Assembly: GCF_003389455.1 (NCBI RefSeq)
Contig: NZ_QUAC01000021.1
Location: 1 to 63,003, forward strand
Source of the DNA: Streptomyces inhibens
GTDB taxonomy: Bacteria > Actinomycetota > Actinomycetes > Streptomycetales > Streptomycetaceae
Direction: 5' to 3'
DNA: 63,003 nt
The notes under the pieces were generated by a model that did no database searches, had not been told where the DNA came from, and was given only the letters and a program-made list of their open reading frames with translations. A program made the translations under genes and the position numbers. Shown here piece after piece: positions 38,936-47,453 of the stretch. Every line of letters starts with the position of its first letter. Positions within the stretch are counted from its first letter, which is position 1.

Positions 38936-40222
38936 TCAGCCGTCGAGGCGGACCGGGAGGGATTCGATTCCGTAGACGATGGAGAGTTTGCGGAATTCGA
39001 GGTCCTCCGGTTTGGCCGCCAGGCGCATGTGGGGGAAGCGGCGTACCAGGGCGGGGTAGGCGGCGCGGAGTTCCATGCGGGCCAGTTCGGCGCCGACGCA
39101 GCGGTGGATTCCGTAGCCGAAGGCGAGGTGGGACGGGACATTGCGCGAGGGGTCGAACTGTTCCATGTCCGGGCCCAGTTTGCCGTCCCGGTCCGCACCG
39201 CTCAGTGAGCACAGCACCACATCTCCGGAGGCGATCTGGACGCCACCGATTTCCAGGTCCTCGCGGGCGAAGCGCGGGAAAGCGACCTGTACGACGGTCA
39301 AGTAGCGGAGGAGTTCCTCGACGTAGCGGTCGACGACGTCATCGCCGTCGTTGAGGGCCGCGAAGTGCTTGGGGTCCTGGAGGAGGACCAGGGCGCCGAG
39401 CGCCAGCATGCTGGCGGTGGTTTCGAAGCCGCCGGTGAGGACGCCGTCGGCAAGGCCCGCGAGTTCTTCGTCGCTGACCGAGTCGCCGTGTTCCTTCACG
39501 ATCATGCCGAGCAGGCCGTCGCCGGGGTTTTCGCGCTGCTTCTTGACGATGTCCCGGAAATAGGAGAGGGATTCGGATATGGCACCGAAGGAGGCGTTTG
39601 CGCCGCTGAAAAGGTCGAAGCGGGCGGCGCTGAGGCGCTCGAAGTCGGCGCGGTCCTCGTAGGGGACTCCGAGGAGTTCGCAGATAACGAGGGACGGGAT
39701 GGGGAGGGCGAAGGAGTGGACTATGTCGACCGGGTCGCCGTTCTTTCCCGCCTGCTCCATGGCGTCGAGGCGTTCCTCGACGATCTCGTGGATGCGAGGG
39801 GTGAGCCGGCCGAGACGGCGCATGGTGAATTCAGGCGTCAGGAGCCGGCGGAGACGGGTGTGTACGGGCGGGTCGGCGAATCCGAGGCCGCCGGGATTCT
39901 GTTCGGCACCGGCGCCGGCCTTGCCGACGAGGTTGGTGAAGTCCGAACTGAAGGCATTGGCCTTTCCGAGCACCGCCTTGATCTCGTCGTAGCCGGTCAC
40001 CAGCCAGACGTTGGCGGCTATCGGTACGGGAAGCTTGCTGATGGGCTCCCGCTCCCGGACGGCTGCCAAATCGCCCACAGGGTTGAGTCCATCGCGCCGC
40101 AATGGCATCAGGACGGACTCGGGCAAGAAAGACATTCGAGACAGGTCGAAGCCTTTCTTCTGTGTTCTCGCCAGATACATACGGCCGGCCCAGGCGATGA
40201 TCCGGGAACGGAGAGTCGTCAT
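38936..40222 (-). CDS. Cytochrome P450
   Basis: The 428-aa soluble bacterial P450 has an I-helix oxygen-binding segment GGFETTAS (A/G-G-x-x-T type, with Glu before Thr). The K-helix ExxR is EELLR, and the heme-binding loop is AFGYGIHRCVGAELAR with Cys375 as ligand. FADPPVHTRLRRLLTPEFTMR is the C-helix region typical of the CYP105/107 clan. No ferredoxin or reductase is next to it, so redox partners come from elsewhere. The upstream NTF2-like gene on the same strand is 411 nt away and may be related functionally. The substrate is unknown. Confidence 0.94.
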   Translation of the reverse strand: MTTLRSRIIAWAGRMYLARTQKKGFDLSRMSFLPESVLMPLRRDGLNPVGDLAAVREREPISKLPVPIAANVWLVTGYDEIKAVLGKANAFSSDFTNLVGKAGAGAEQNPGGLGFADPPVHTRLRRLLTPEFTMRRLGRLTPRIHEIVEERLDAMEQAGKNGDPVDIVHSFALPIPSLVICELLGVPYEDRADFERLSAARFDLFSGANASFGAISESLSYFRDIVKKQRENPGDGLLGMIVKEHGDSVSDEELAGLADGVLTGGFETTASMLALGALVLLQDPKHFAALNDGDDVVDRYVEELLRYLTVVQVAFPRFAREDLEIGGVQIASGDVVLCSLSGADRDGKLGPDMEQFDPSRNVPSHLAFGYGIHRCVGAELARMELRAAYPALVRRFPHMRLAAKPEDLEFRKLSIVYGIESLPVRLDG

Positions 40223-40633
40223 GACGCTAATACTGCCTTTCGTCGAGGGGGACGGTCACCCGCGCTCGGCGCCCCAAGGGAGCCGGGACAGCGCGGGACC
40301 TCCCCTCGGCGTGCACGGGTGTGACGTACGCCATAGCCCCTCGCTCACGGTGGTCATGGCGCAGGTCCATGCCATCGACCGGTGTCTCGGTCGTCCGCAT
40401 CAGCGTGACGAGCTCGGCCTTCTTCTATTCGGTCTGGAAGAGTTTACAAACTGCCATTGGGCGCGTTCACGGAACAACCCGGAACAACCCTGGGTCGCCC
40501 CCGGGTAGTCCCTGATTCTTCCCTTAGGCATGCCAGATCGGGGGGCGGCCTCTCGTCGGGTGAGCCTCTCGGCGAGCGGGGCTCTCGTCGGGTACACCTT
40601 CGGCCGCGCGCCCCTCGATGGAGGCGCCTGCCG
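40223..40633. other. Intergenic region upstream of the P450 gene
   Basis: No gene is recognised. A perfect 10-bp tandem duplication GGAACAACCC lies at 40471-40490, and the near-palindrome AGTTT-AC-AAACT at 40441-40452 could be an operator for the P450 gene. Nothing else stands out. Confidence 0.4.
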
Positions 40634-41017
40634 CTATGCGGGGCCGGTGCCTTCGCGTACCTCCATGTGCGCCACCTTGCCGTCGCGGAAGGTGTAGACG
40701 TGGTCGATGGTTCCGTCGGACCAGTGGTCGCCGTTCGCGTCCCGCAGGCCCTGGCGTACGTGGACGGCGATGCGGCCGTCCTGCTCCGCGGCCATTCCCT
40801 CGATGCGTACGAGGGGATGCGCGACGGCGAACTGGCGCTTCCAGTAGGCCAGCACGCCGTCGACGCCGTGGATCCGCTTGCCTTCCAGGACGTTCGGCCA
40901 GTCGACGTCCGGGTGGAATTCGGCTCGGGTGAGGTCGTCGACGTCCTGAGTGTTGAAGATCTCGTACATGCGGTGGAGCAGGTCCGCCTGGGCGGCGGGG
41001 ATTTCTTCGGTCGGCAT
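40634..41017 (-). CDS. NTF2-like / SnoaL-type protein
   Basis: The protein has about 127 aa from ATG 41017 (MPTEEIPAAQADLLHRMY); four extra residues are possible. The cone-shaped NTF2 fold is suggested by LHRMYEIFNTQDVDDLTRAEFHPDVDWPN, GVDGVLAYWKRQF and the C-terminal strands WSDGTIDHVYTFRDGKVAHMEV. Members include polyketide cyclases, limonene epoxide hydrolases and catalytically silent binding proteins. Nothing shows which applies. It is transcribed toward the P450 gene. Confidence 0.8.
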   Translation of the reverse strand: MPTEEIPAAQADLLHRMYEIFNTQDVDDLTRAEFHPDVDWPNVLEGKRIHGVDGVLAYWKRQFAVAHPLVRIEGMAAEQDGRIAVHVRQGLRDANGDHWSDGTIDHVYTFRDGKVAHMEVREGTGPA

Positions 41018-41686
41018 GAGGAGCAGCAAAGCGCATTCCGGGGAACGGGGTGACTCGTTCCGTTTGTGGCGAACGGAACGAGTGGCGGGTTGCGGAGCGG
41101 TGCGATGCCGGTGAGTGGGCTGCGGGGGTCGCCCGATGGTGTGTGCGGGTGGGTGTTCGGGTCACCGCACGGTGCGATGGCGAGGCGGTGAGGGTGACCG
41201 GGGCGGCGGGGTCTTCGGGTGCTTGGTTGGGGGGCTGGTCGGGGGGATTGATCGGGGGGCTTGATCGGGGGGCTTGATCGGGGGGCTTGATCGGGGGGCA
41301 AAAGGGGCACCGAAGGAGGCGAGTTGGGGGCTGCGCGGTGCTGTCGGTGGACTGTGGCGCCCCGGGGCGGATTGCCGGGGCTCGGCGACCGGAGGGCTTC
41401 GTCACGGAATGTGATGAGTTGCGGACCCTCCGGGGCCTCTCTAGCGTGAGAAGAGAGCGAGGTAGGCGGCGTGACGCGACGCGAGACAGCGGTGCGCATG
41501 GCAGAGGGAAGCCGGAGGCCGCACTCGCAGCCGGGGAAGGGTGCAACAGGCACCGCGCCGGCGGGGCACCAGGCCCCGACCCGTCCGTCAAGCGACGCCC
41601 GGCGACTTTGTTCGATCACCCGCGACTCCACTCGATTCACCCCGCAGGGACTCCCCTAGGGCTCTCCCCTTCGCAGGAGGAAGCGC
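41018..41686. other. Long spacer with G-rich tandem repeats
   Basis: About 670 nt have no convincing gene. It contains the 13-bp tandem array listed separately and, nearer the SH3-like gene, moderately AT-rich sequence around 41405-41460 that probably includes its promoter. Confidence 0.45.
41235..41300 (+). repeat. 13-bp tandem repeat with runs of six G
   Basis: The unit TTGATCGGGGGGC recurs about five times in succession; the first copy is degenerate, the last four nearly perfect. G6 runs separated by 7 nt are a G-quadruplex-type pattern on the plus strand. Confidence 0.85.
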
Positions 41687-42046
41687 ATGTTTCCGAAATC
41701 GAAGTCCGGCAAGTTTGGCCTGTGTGTCGTTTCCGGTGCGTTGGCCGGCGCCGTGGTGGCCGGCCCGGCGGTGGCGGCCGACGACGATGAGGGCGAAGGC
41801 GAGGTCCGCGCCCGGTACGAGGGCCGGGTCGTCGCCAGGTCGGGCCTGGTGGTGCGTACGGGGCCGAGCACCGACTACAGCGCGGTCGGTTCGAAGGAGT
41901 ACGGGGCGGTCGTGGGCATCACCTGCCAGCTCAACGGGCAGCGCGTCAGGGGCAACCCGGTCTGGTACAGGCTCAGCGATGCCTCGTACGCCTGGTCCTC
42001 CATGCGCGACATCGTGAACGACGGGGAGGATCCCCAATGGTGCTGA
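41687..42046 (+). CDS. Secreted SH3-like domain protein
   Basis: The 119-aa protein has a Sec signal peptide at residues 1-31 (basic start KSKSGKFG, hydrophobic core LCVVSGALAGAVVAGPAVA, cleavage after AVA-AD). An acidic linker DDDEGEGEV follows, then a bacterial SH3-type fold: VVARSGLVVRTGPSTDYSAVGSKEYGAVVGITCQLNGQRV..NPVWYRLSD. Two cysteines could form a disulfide. Such domains bind peptidoglycan or wall peptides. GGAGG precedes ATG 41687. It is separate from the genes that follow. Confidence 0.82.
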   Translation: MFPKSKSGKFGLCVVSGALAGAVVAGPAVAADDDEGEGEVRARYEGRVVARSGLVVRTGPSTDYSAVGSKEYGAVVGITCQLNGQRVRGNPVWYRLSDASYAWSSMRDIVNDGEDPQWC

Positions 42047-42150
42047 GGCTCCTCACCGGCGCCCGGCGCGCTCCGAGGAGAGCGGGTACGCCACGAACGT
42101 CGTATCCGACATAACGGAAATAGCGGCCGCCGCTTGCTACGTTGCCAGGC

Positions 42151-43869
42151 ATGACGGCAATGGCAAGGTCGGCGGCCGCGGCGCGCCCGGTGGACGCTCC
42201 CCCACCCTTGCCGCTACTGCCCAGGCGGCGGGGCATCGAACTGGCCCTCCTCCTGGGTGCCGTCCTCATCAGCGTCTGCGGGTATGTCGTCGTGGGCCTC
42301 GCCAGGTGGCATGCCCTCCCGGCCGGCGCGGCCCGCTACGGCGCGGGGCTCGGCGGGCTCGCGCTGCTCGCGCATCTCGCCGTACGCTTCCGCGCCCCGT
42401 ACGCCGATCCGCTGCTGCTCCCCACCGCCGTGCTGCTCAACGGGCTCGGGCTCGTACTGATCTTCCGGCTCGATCTGGAGACCCCGGCCGACCACGCCGC
42501 GCCCACCCAGCTGATGTGGTCGACCGTCGGCGTCGCGCTCTTCATCGCGGTGGTGCTGCTGCTGCGCGACCACCGCATGCTCCAGCGGTACGCCTATGTC
42601 TGTGCGGCGCTCGCACTGCTGCTCATGGTCGCGCCGATTCTGTTCCCGGCCATCAACGGGGCGAAGATCTGGATCCGTATCGCCGGATTTTCCATTCAGC
42701 CCGGAGAGTTCGCCAAGGTTCTGATCACCGTCTTCTTCGCCGCCTATCTCGCCGCCAACCGCAGCGCGCTGGCGCACACCGGCCGCCGTATGGGGCGGCT
42801 GCGGCTCCCCACCGGCCGGGTGCTCGGGCCGATCGTCGCGATCTGGCTGGTCAGCGTGGCGGTGCTGGTCCTCGAACGCGATCTGGGCACCTCGCTGCTC
42901 TTCTTCGGGATCTTTGTGGTGCTGCTGTACGTGGCCACGGGACGGACCGGCTGGATCGCGATCGGGCTGATCCTGGCGGGTGTCGGGGCGACCGCCGTCG
43001 GCAAGCTGGAGCCGCATGTGCACAGCCGGGTCGCGGACTGGATGCATCCGTTCGCCGGTATCGCGGCGGGCAAGGGGCCCGGTCAGCTCGCCCAGTCGCT
43101 GTTCGCGTTCGCCGAGGGCGGGTTGCTCGGCACCGGCCTCGGCCAGGGCCACTCGTATCTGATCGGCTTCGCCATGAAGTCCGACTTCATCCTGGCGACC
43201 TTCGGCGAGGAGCTGGGGCTGGCCGGGCTCACCGCGCTGTTCCTGCTGTACGCGCTGCTGGTGGCGCGCGGTTACCGTGCCGCGCTCGGGCTGCGGGACC
43301 CGTTCGGCAGCCTGCTGGCCGTGGGCCTCGCCGCGCTGCCCGCTCTCCAGGTCTTCGTCATCGCGGGCGGCGTGATGGGGCTGATCCCGCTGACGGGGAT
43401 GGCGATGCCGTTTCTCGCGCAGGGCGGGTCGTCCGTCGTCACGAACTGGATCATCATCGCGCTGCTGCTGCGGATCAGCGACCGGGCGCGGGCGCCACGG
43501 CCGGAGGGGAGCGGGGCGGGGAGCGGTACGAAGAGCGAACCGGAGGGCGGGAGAGGGAGCGGGACGGGGAGCGGAGCGGGGAGCGGGAAGGGGCCTGGTG
43601 CGGGGCCGGGTGCGGGGCCGGGGAGTGATGACGCCGTGCGCCAGGCGGGGAGCGATGCCGCGTTCGGGTCGGTGAGCTGGGTGACCGGGTTCATGAAGCA
43701 GACCCAGAGCGAGCAGAACCAGAGCCGGCCACCCCGCAGCGGGCAGGCGCAAAAGCCGAGTCGGGCGCAGAAGTCGGGTCAGGCGCAGAAGGCGAGTCAG
43801 GCGGAGAACGGGACGCCGACGCCGCCCGCCTCCGCCGACGACGCCCCCGCCCCGGAGGCCGGCCGTTGA
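42151..43869 (+). CDS. FtsW/RodA/SpoVE-family SEDS glycosyltransferase
   Basis: The 572-aa protein has about ten membrane helices. SEDS hallmarks are FSIQPGEFAKVLITVFFAAYLA, VLERDLGTSLLFFGIF, and the C-terminal GVMGLIPLTGMAMPFLAQGGSSVVTNWI. The family polymerises lipid II with a partner class B PBP, here encoded by the next gene, which it overlaps by 4 nt. The last 130 residues form a long Gly/Ser/Lys/Gln-rich tail (GSGTGSGAGSGKGPG...; QAQKPSRAQKSGQAQKASQ), unusual for RodA or FtsW. It is probably an accessory elongation or sporulation pair rather than the main divisome FtsW. Confidence 0.92.
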   Translation: MTAMARSAAAARPVDAPPPLPLLPRRRGIELALLLGAVLISVCGYVVVGLARWHALPAGAARYGAGLGGLALLAHLAVRFRAPYADPLLLPTAVLLNGLGLVLIFRLDLETPADHAAPTQLMWSTVGVALFIAVVLLLRDHRMLQRYAYVCAALALLLMVAPILFPAINGAKIWIRIAGFSIQPGEFAKVLITVFFAAYLAANRSALAHTGRRMGRLRLPTGRVLGPIVAIWLVSVAVLVLERDLGTSLLFFGIFVVLLYVATGRTGWIAIGLILAGVGATAVGKLEPHVHSRVADWMHPFAGIAAGKGPGQLAQSLFAFAEGGLLGTGLGQGHSYLIGFAMKSDFILATFGEELGLAGLTALFLLYALLVARGYRAALGLRDPFGSLLAVGLAALPALQVFVIAGGVMGLIPLTGMAMPFLAQGGSSVVTNWIIIALLLRISDRARAPRPEGSGAGSGTKSEPEGGRGSGTGSGAGSGKGPGAGPGAGPGSDDAVRQAGSDAAFGSVSWVTGFMKQTQSEQNQSRPPRSGQAQKPSRAQKSGQAQKASQAENGTPTPPASADDAPAPEAGR

Positions 43870-45317
43870 TCCGCTGTATCCGGCATACCGCCGCCTTCAC
43901 CTTCCTTCTCCTCGTTGCGCTGCTGGTCAACGCCGCCCGGGTGCAGGTCTTCGAGGCGGAGGGCTATGCCGGCAATACGGCCAATCGCCGGGTTCCGATC
44001 GCCCGTTACGACAAGCCGCGCGGCGCGGTGCTCGTCGCGGGCAGTCCGGTCACCGGGTCCCGGGACAGCGGTGGGCGGCTGCGCTACGAGCGCACGTACA
44101 CCGAGGGTCCGCTGTATGCGCCGGTCACCGGCTACTCCTCGCAGACCTACGGGACCTCGCTGCTGGAGCGGGCCGAGGACGGCATCCTCTCCGGCGCCGA
44201 CGACCGGCTCGCCACCTTCCCCTGGTGGGACCATCTCACCCGCACCCACCGGGCGGGCGGCAGCGTCCACACGACCATCAACCCCAAGATGCAACGCGCC
44301 GCGTTCGACGGGCTGGGCGGCAAGAAGGGCGCGGTGGCCGCGGTCGAACCGCGTACGGGGCGGATCCTGGCACTGGTCAGCACGCCCTCGTACGACCCGG
44401 GTGAGCTGTCCGGCAACAGCCCCGCGGTCAGCGAGGCCTGGCGCCGGCTGAACGGTGCCGAGCAGCGGCCGATGCTCAACCGGGCGCTCCGGCAGACCTA
44501 TCCGCCCGGCTCCACCTTCAAGGTCGTCACCGCGGCGGCCGCGCTGGAGAGCGGCAAGGTCACCGACATCGAGGCCCGTACGGACTCCCCCGATCCCTAC
44601 ACCCTCCCCGGCACCGCCACCCAGCTCGGCAATGCGGCCAGGGGCTGTGAGGACGCCCCGCTCAAGGACGCCTTCCGGGTCTCGTGCAACACCGTCTTCG
44701 CACGGCTGGGCGCCGAGATCGGGCTGCGCGGCATGGTCGATGCGGCCCGGCGGTTCGGTTTCAACGACCGCCGGCTGCGGATCCCCTCCCTCGTGGCGCC
44801 GAGCAACTTCGATACCCGGATGGACCCCTCGCAGGTCGCCCTGTCCGCCATCGGGCAGTACGACACCGCCGCCACGCCGCTCCAGATGGCGATGGTCTCG
44901 GCGGCGGTCGCCAACGGGGGGCAGCTGATGCCGCCGTACCTCGTCGACAAGGTCACCGACGCCCGAGGTGTCATGGTCGCGGCCGGTCCGCACCGCCCCA
45001 CCCGCGAGGCGATGGGTCCGGCCACGGCGCAGCAGCTCCAGGACATGATGATCGACGTCGTCGCGCACGGCAGCGGCCGGCGAGCCGCGATCAAGGGCCT
45101 CACGGTCGGCGGCAAGACGGGCACCGCCCAGCACGGCGTGCGCAACGAGGGCACGCCGTATGCCTGGTTCATCTCCTGGGCTCGGGAGAAGGACACCTAC
45201 GAGCCGACGGTGGCGGTGGCCGTGGTCGTCGAGGACGCGGCCGCCGATCGCGAGGACATCAGTGGCGGGGGGAGCGCGGCGCCGATCGCGCGGGCGGTGA
45301 TGGCGGCGGCAGGCTGA
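43866..45317 (+). CDS. Class B penicillin-binding protein transpeptidase
   Basis: The 483-aa protein has an N-terminal membrane anchor (AAFTFLLLVALLVNAARVQVF), a short dimerisation region, and a transpeptidase domain with all three motifs. These are S216-T-F-K219, S-C-N in FRVSCNTVFAR, and K-T-G in VGGKTGTAQHG. It cross-links glycan strands made by its SEDS partner upstream. The start codon TTG or the next ATG overlaps the partner's stop, giving tight coupling. It has no PASTA domains, so it is not the FtsI- or PbpA-type with PASTA repeats. Confidence 0.93.
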   Translation: MIRCIRHTAAFTFLLLVALLVNAARVQVFEAEGYAGNTANRRVPIARYDKPRGAVLVAGSPVTGSRDSGGRLRYERTYTEGPLYAPVTGYSSQTYGTSLLERAEDGILSGADDRLATFPWWDHLTRTHRAGGSVHTTINPKMQRAAFDGLGGKKGAVAAVEPRTGRILALVSTPSYDPGELSGNSPAVSEAWRRLNGAEQRPMLNRALRQTYPPGSTFKVVTAAAALESGKVTDIEARTDSPDPYTLPGTATQLGNAARGCEDAPLKDAFRVSCNTVFARLGAEIGLRGMVDAARRFGFNDRRLRIPSLVAPSNFDTRMDPSQVALSAIGQYDTAATPLQMAMVSAAVANGGQLMPPYLVDKVTDARGVMVAAGPHRPTREAMGPATAQQLQDMMIDVVAHGSGRRAAIKGLTVGGKTGTAQHGVRNEGTPYAWFISWAREKDTYEPTVAVAVVVEDAAADREDISGGGSAAPIARAVMAAAG

Positions 45318-45388
45318 GGGGCGTCTCCCTCTCGACCATTGCCCAGTGGCCTGCGCCCAGGCCTCCCTGCCCGGGTCACAATGGCCGT

Positions 45389-45868
45389 ATGCCTGACGCG
45401 AACCCGCCCATGACACCCGCCCGGCCGCCGCTGCTGTCCCTGGCCGAGGTGGCGGCGCTGGCCCGGCGTGCGCATGCGGGGCAGACCGACAAGGCGGGCC
45501 GCCCGTATGCCGAGCATCTGGCCGCGGTCGCGGCGGGCGTACGCGAACGCGGTGGCAGCGACGAGCAGATCGCGGCGGCCTGGCTGCACGACGCGGTCGA
45601 GGACGAGGCGCTGAGCCAGGAGTGGCTGGCCGGCGCGGCACTGAGCGAGGCGACCAAGGCGATGGTCCTGGCCGTCACCAAACGGGCCGGTGAGCCGGTC
45701 GAGGAGTACACCGCGCGCATCCTGGCCACGCCCGGCGCGCTGCTGATCAAGGAGTCCGATCTCGCGCACAACGCCGATCCGGCCCGGCTGGCCGTGCTGG
45801 ACGCGCCGACACGGGAGCGGCTGACGGCGAAGTACGCACAGGTACGGGCCCTGTTGGGGCTGACCTGA
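45389..45868 (+). CDS. HD-domain phosphohydrolase
   Basis: The 159-aa protein has the metal ligands of the HD superfamily in order: His in PYAEHLAAVA, HD in AAWLHDAVEDE, and Asp in KESDLAHNA. It resembles the hydrolase domain of RelA/SpoT (Mesh1-like) and may cleave ppGpp or another nucleotide. No synthetase domain is present. It begins 72 nt after the PBP gene and may be transcribed separately. Confidence 0.85.
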   Translation: MPDANPPMTPARPPLLSLAEVAALARRAHAGQTDKAGRPYAEHLAAVAAGVRERGGSDEQIAAAWLHDAVEDEALSQEWLAGAALSEATKAMVLAVTKRAGEPVEEYTARILATPGALLIKESDLAHNADPARLAVLDAPTRERLTAKYAQVRALLGLT

Positions 45869-45946
45869 CCCCCTCCCCTCCCCTCCCCCGGTTCCGCGCA
45901 TCGGACACCCGCACAGAAAGATGTCGTACACAGCTAGTCTGCGGCG

Positions 45947-46783
45947 ATGACCACTACGCAGCCCTTGGAGCGCCCTGAGCCCGCAGCAGCGCGTGTGATC
46001 GCCGCCCTGGAGGGCGTCGGCGTCCGCCGCTACACCACCGGCCAGGTCATCCTCGACGCCGTCGACTGGACCGTATGCTCCGGTGAGCACTGGGCGTTGC
46101 TCGGTGCGAACGGCGCCGGCAAGACCACCGTCCTGCGGCTCATCGGCGCGCTGATGTTCCCCACCGTGGGCACCGTCGAGGTGCTCGGCCACCGGCTCGG
46201 CTCGGTGGACGTCCGCGAGCTGCGCGCCGTCATCGGGCTGGTCTCCGGCGCACAGAAGGTTCCGCAGGACGCGACCGGCCACACGGTCGTACTGACCGGC
46301 GCGACCGGGACCGTGCAGCCGCTGTGGCGCAAGTACGACGAGGCCACTCGCGAGCGCGCCCATGAGCTGCTCGCCGAACTGGACTGCAAGGAGCTGGCGG
46401 ACCGCCCGTACGGGGTGTGTTCGGGCGGCCAGCGGGCCAGGATCCTGATCGCCCGCGCGCTGATGGCCGATCCCTCGCTGCTGCTGCTCGACGAGCCCTT
46501 CAACGCGCTCGACCTGCCCTCCCGCGAGGATCTGATCGACGCCCTGCACCGACTGGCCCTGGGGCGCCCGGAGTTGGCGACCATCACGGTCACCCACCAC
46601 CTGGAGGAGCTGTCCCCGGCGATCGGCCACGCCCTGCTGCTGCGCGACGGCCGGGTACAGGCGCGCGGCCCGGTGGACGAGGTGCTGACCGGCGAGCGGA
46701 TGAGGGCCTGCTTCGGCCGCCCGATCGAGGTGTCCCGGCACGAAGGGCGCTGGCCGGCCAGGTCGGGCAGACGCCAGGGCTGA
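45947..46783 (+). CDS. ABC transporter ATP-binding protein
   Basis: The 278-aa protein has Walker A GANGAGKTTV, a Q-loop region in VSGAQKVPQD, the signature CSGGQRARILIARAL, Walker B LLLLDEPFNALD and a His switch (VTHHLEEL). The arrangement resembles iron- or molybdate-type ATPases (ModF/YlmA). No permease gene is adjacent, so the partner is elsewhere or it has a non-transport role. It is convergent with the MarR gene, with a 6-nt gap. Confidence 0.9.
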   Translation: MTTTQPLERPEPAAARVIAALEGVGVRRYTTGQVILDAVDWTVCSGEHWALLGANGAGKTTVLRLIGALMFPTVGTVEVLGHRLGSVDVRELRAVIGLVSGAQKVPQDATGHTVVLTGATGTVQPLWRKYDEATRERAHELLAELDCKELADRPYGVCSGGQRARILIARALMADPSLLLLDEPFNALDLPSREDLIDALHRLALGRPELATITVTHHLEELSPAIGHALLLRDGRVQARGPVDEVLTGERMRACFGRPIEVSRHEGRWPARSGRRQG

Positions 46784-46789
46784 CCCTCC

Positions 46790-47359
46790 CTACGGCCTGT
46801 CCGCCGCCACGTCCGTCTCCCCCTCCCCGGCAGTCTCCCTCTCCCCGGCAGTCTCCCCCTCCCCGGCAGTCTCCCTCTCCCTGACCGTGCCCCTCTCCCC
46901 GACCGTCTCCTCCTCCCCCACCGTGTCCCGCACCCCGCTCAAGAACCGGCGGATCGCGGCCTGTTCGCCGGGCTCGAAGGTGGCGAGCAGGGCGAGGGTG
47001 CGGTCGATGAGCGGGCCGAAGAACGACTGGCCCAGGGCGACCGCGCGTTCGTCGACCTCCAGCAGGACGCGGCGCCGGTCGCGGGTGTCGCGGACCCGGC
47101 GGATCAGACCGAGCCGCTCCAGGCGGTCGATGAGTGCCGTGGTGCCGGCGGAGTTCAGGCCGAGCCCGGCGCCGAGCCGGCCGGGCGTCGACTCGGTGCC
47201 GGCGCGGGCCGCGTCCAGCAGGCAGATCAGCGCCCGGAGGTCGGTGGGGTGCAGGCCGTTGCGGCCGGCGAACTGGGCTCCCGCGAGGTCCAGTCGGAGG
47301 GTCACCTCGCGCAGGAGATGGACCAGGTCCATTCCGTCCGGTTCCACTGGATCCACCAT
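46790..47359 (-). CDS. MarR-family transcriptional regulator with repeat tail
   Basis: The 189-aa protein starts at ATG 47359 (MVDPVEPDGMDLVHLL). The winged HTH is GRNGLHPTDLRALICLLDAARAG...TPGRLGAGLGLNSAGTTALIDRLERLGLIRRVRDTRDRRRVLLEV. The last 40 residues are Glu/Thr/Gly repeats (ETAGEGETAGERETAGEGET) encoded by an 18-bp DNA repeat. It is divergent from the alpha/beta hydrolase gene. The palindrome at 47410-47428 between them is its likely operator. Confidence 0.88.
   Translation of the reverse strand: MVDPVEPDGMDLVHLLREVTLRLDLAGAQFAGRNGLHPTDLRALICLLDAARAGTESTPGRLGAGLGLNSAGTTALIDRLERLGLIRRVRDTRDRRRVLLEVDERAVALGQSFFGPLIDRTLALLATFEPGEQAAIRRFLSGVRDTVGEEETVGERGTVRERETAGEGETAGERETAGEGETDVAADRP
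46808..46885. repeat. 18-bp tandem repeat in the MarR 3' end
   Basis: The unit CGGCAGTCTCCCTCTCCC recurs about four times with small changes. It encodes the ETAGEGETAGER repeats, so copy number can vary without a frameshift (18 = 3 x 6). Confidence 0.8.
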
Positions 47360-47409
47360 GGCCGACCGCCTTTCCTCATTCCGGCCCCTCACCCAACCAT
47401 CCCCACTAT

Positions 47410-47428
47410 TATCTCGTTCAGCGAGATA
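47410..47428. promoter_or_regulatory. MarR operator palindrome
   Basis: TATCTCGTTCAGCGAGATA has 7-bp perfect arms around a 5-nt centre. It lies between the divergent MarR and hydrolase starts, 51 nt from the former and 26 nt from the latter. Size and style match known MarR sites. Confidence 0.7.
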
Positions 47429-47453
47429 CTTGCCGAACGAGGGGATGCGCACC

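Noticed and set aside
41235..41300. CRISPR array
   Set aside because: The unit is 13 bp, directly tandem, with no spacers and no cas genes.
46887..47453. Long N-terminal extension of the alpha/beta hydrolase
   Set aside because: It is antisense to the MarR gene and crosses the palindromic operator; ATG 47454 has a good RBS.
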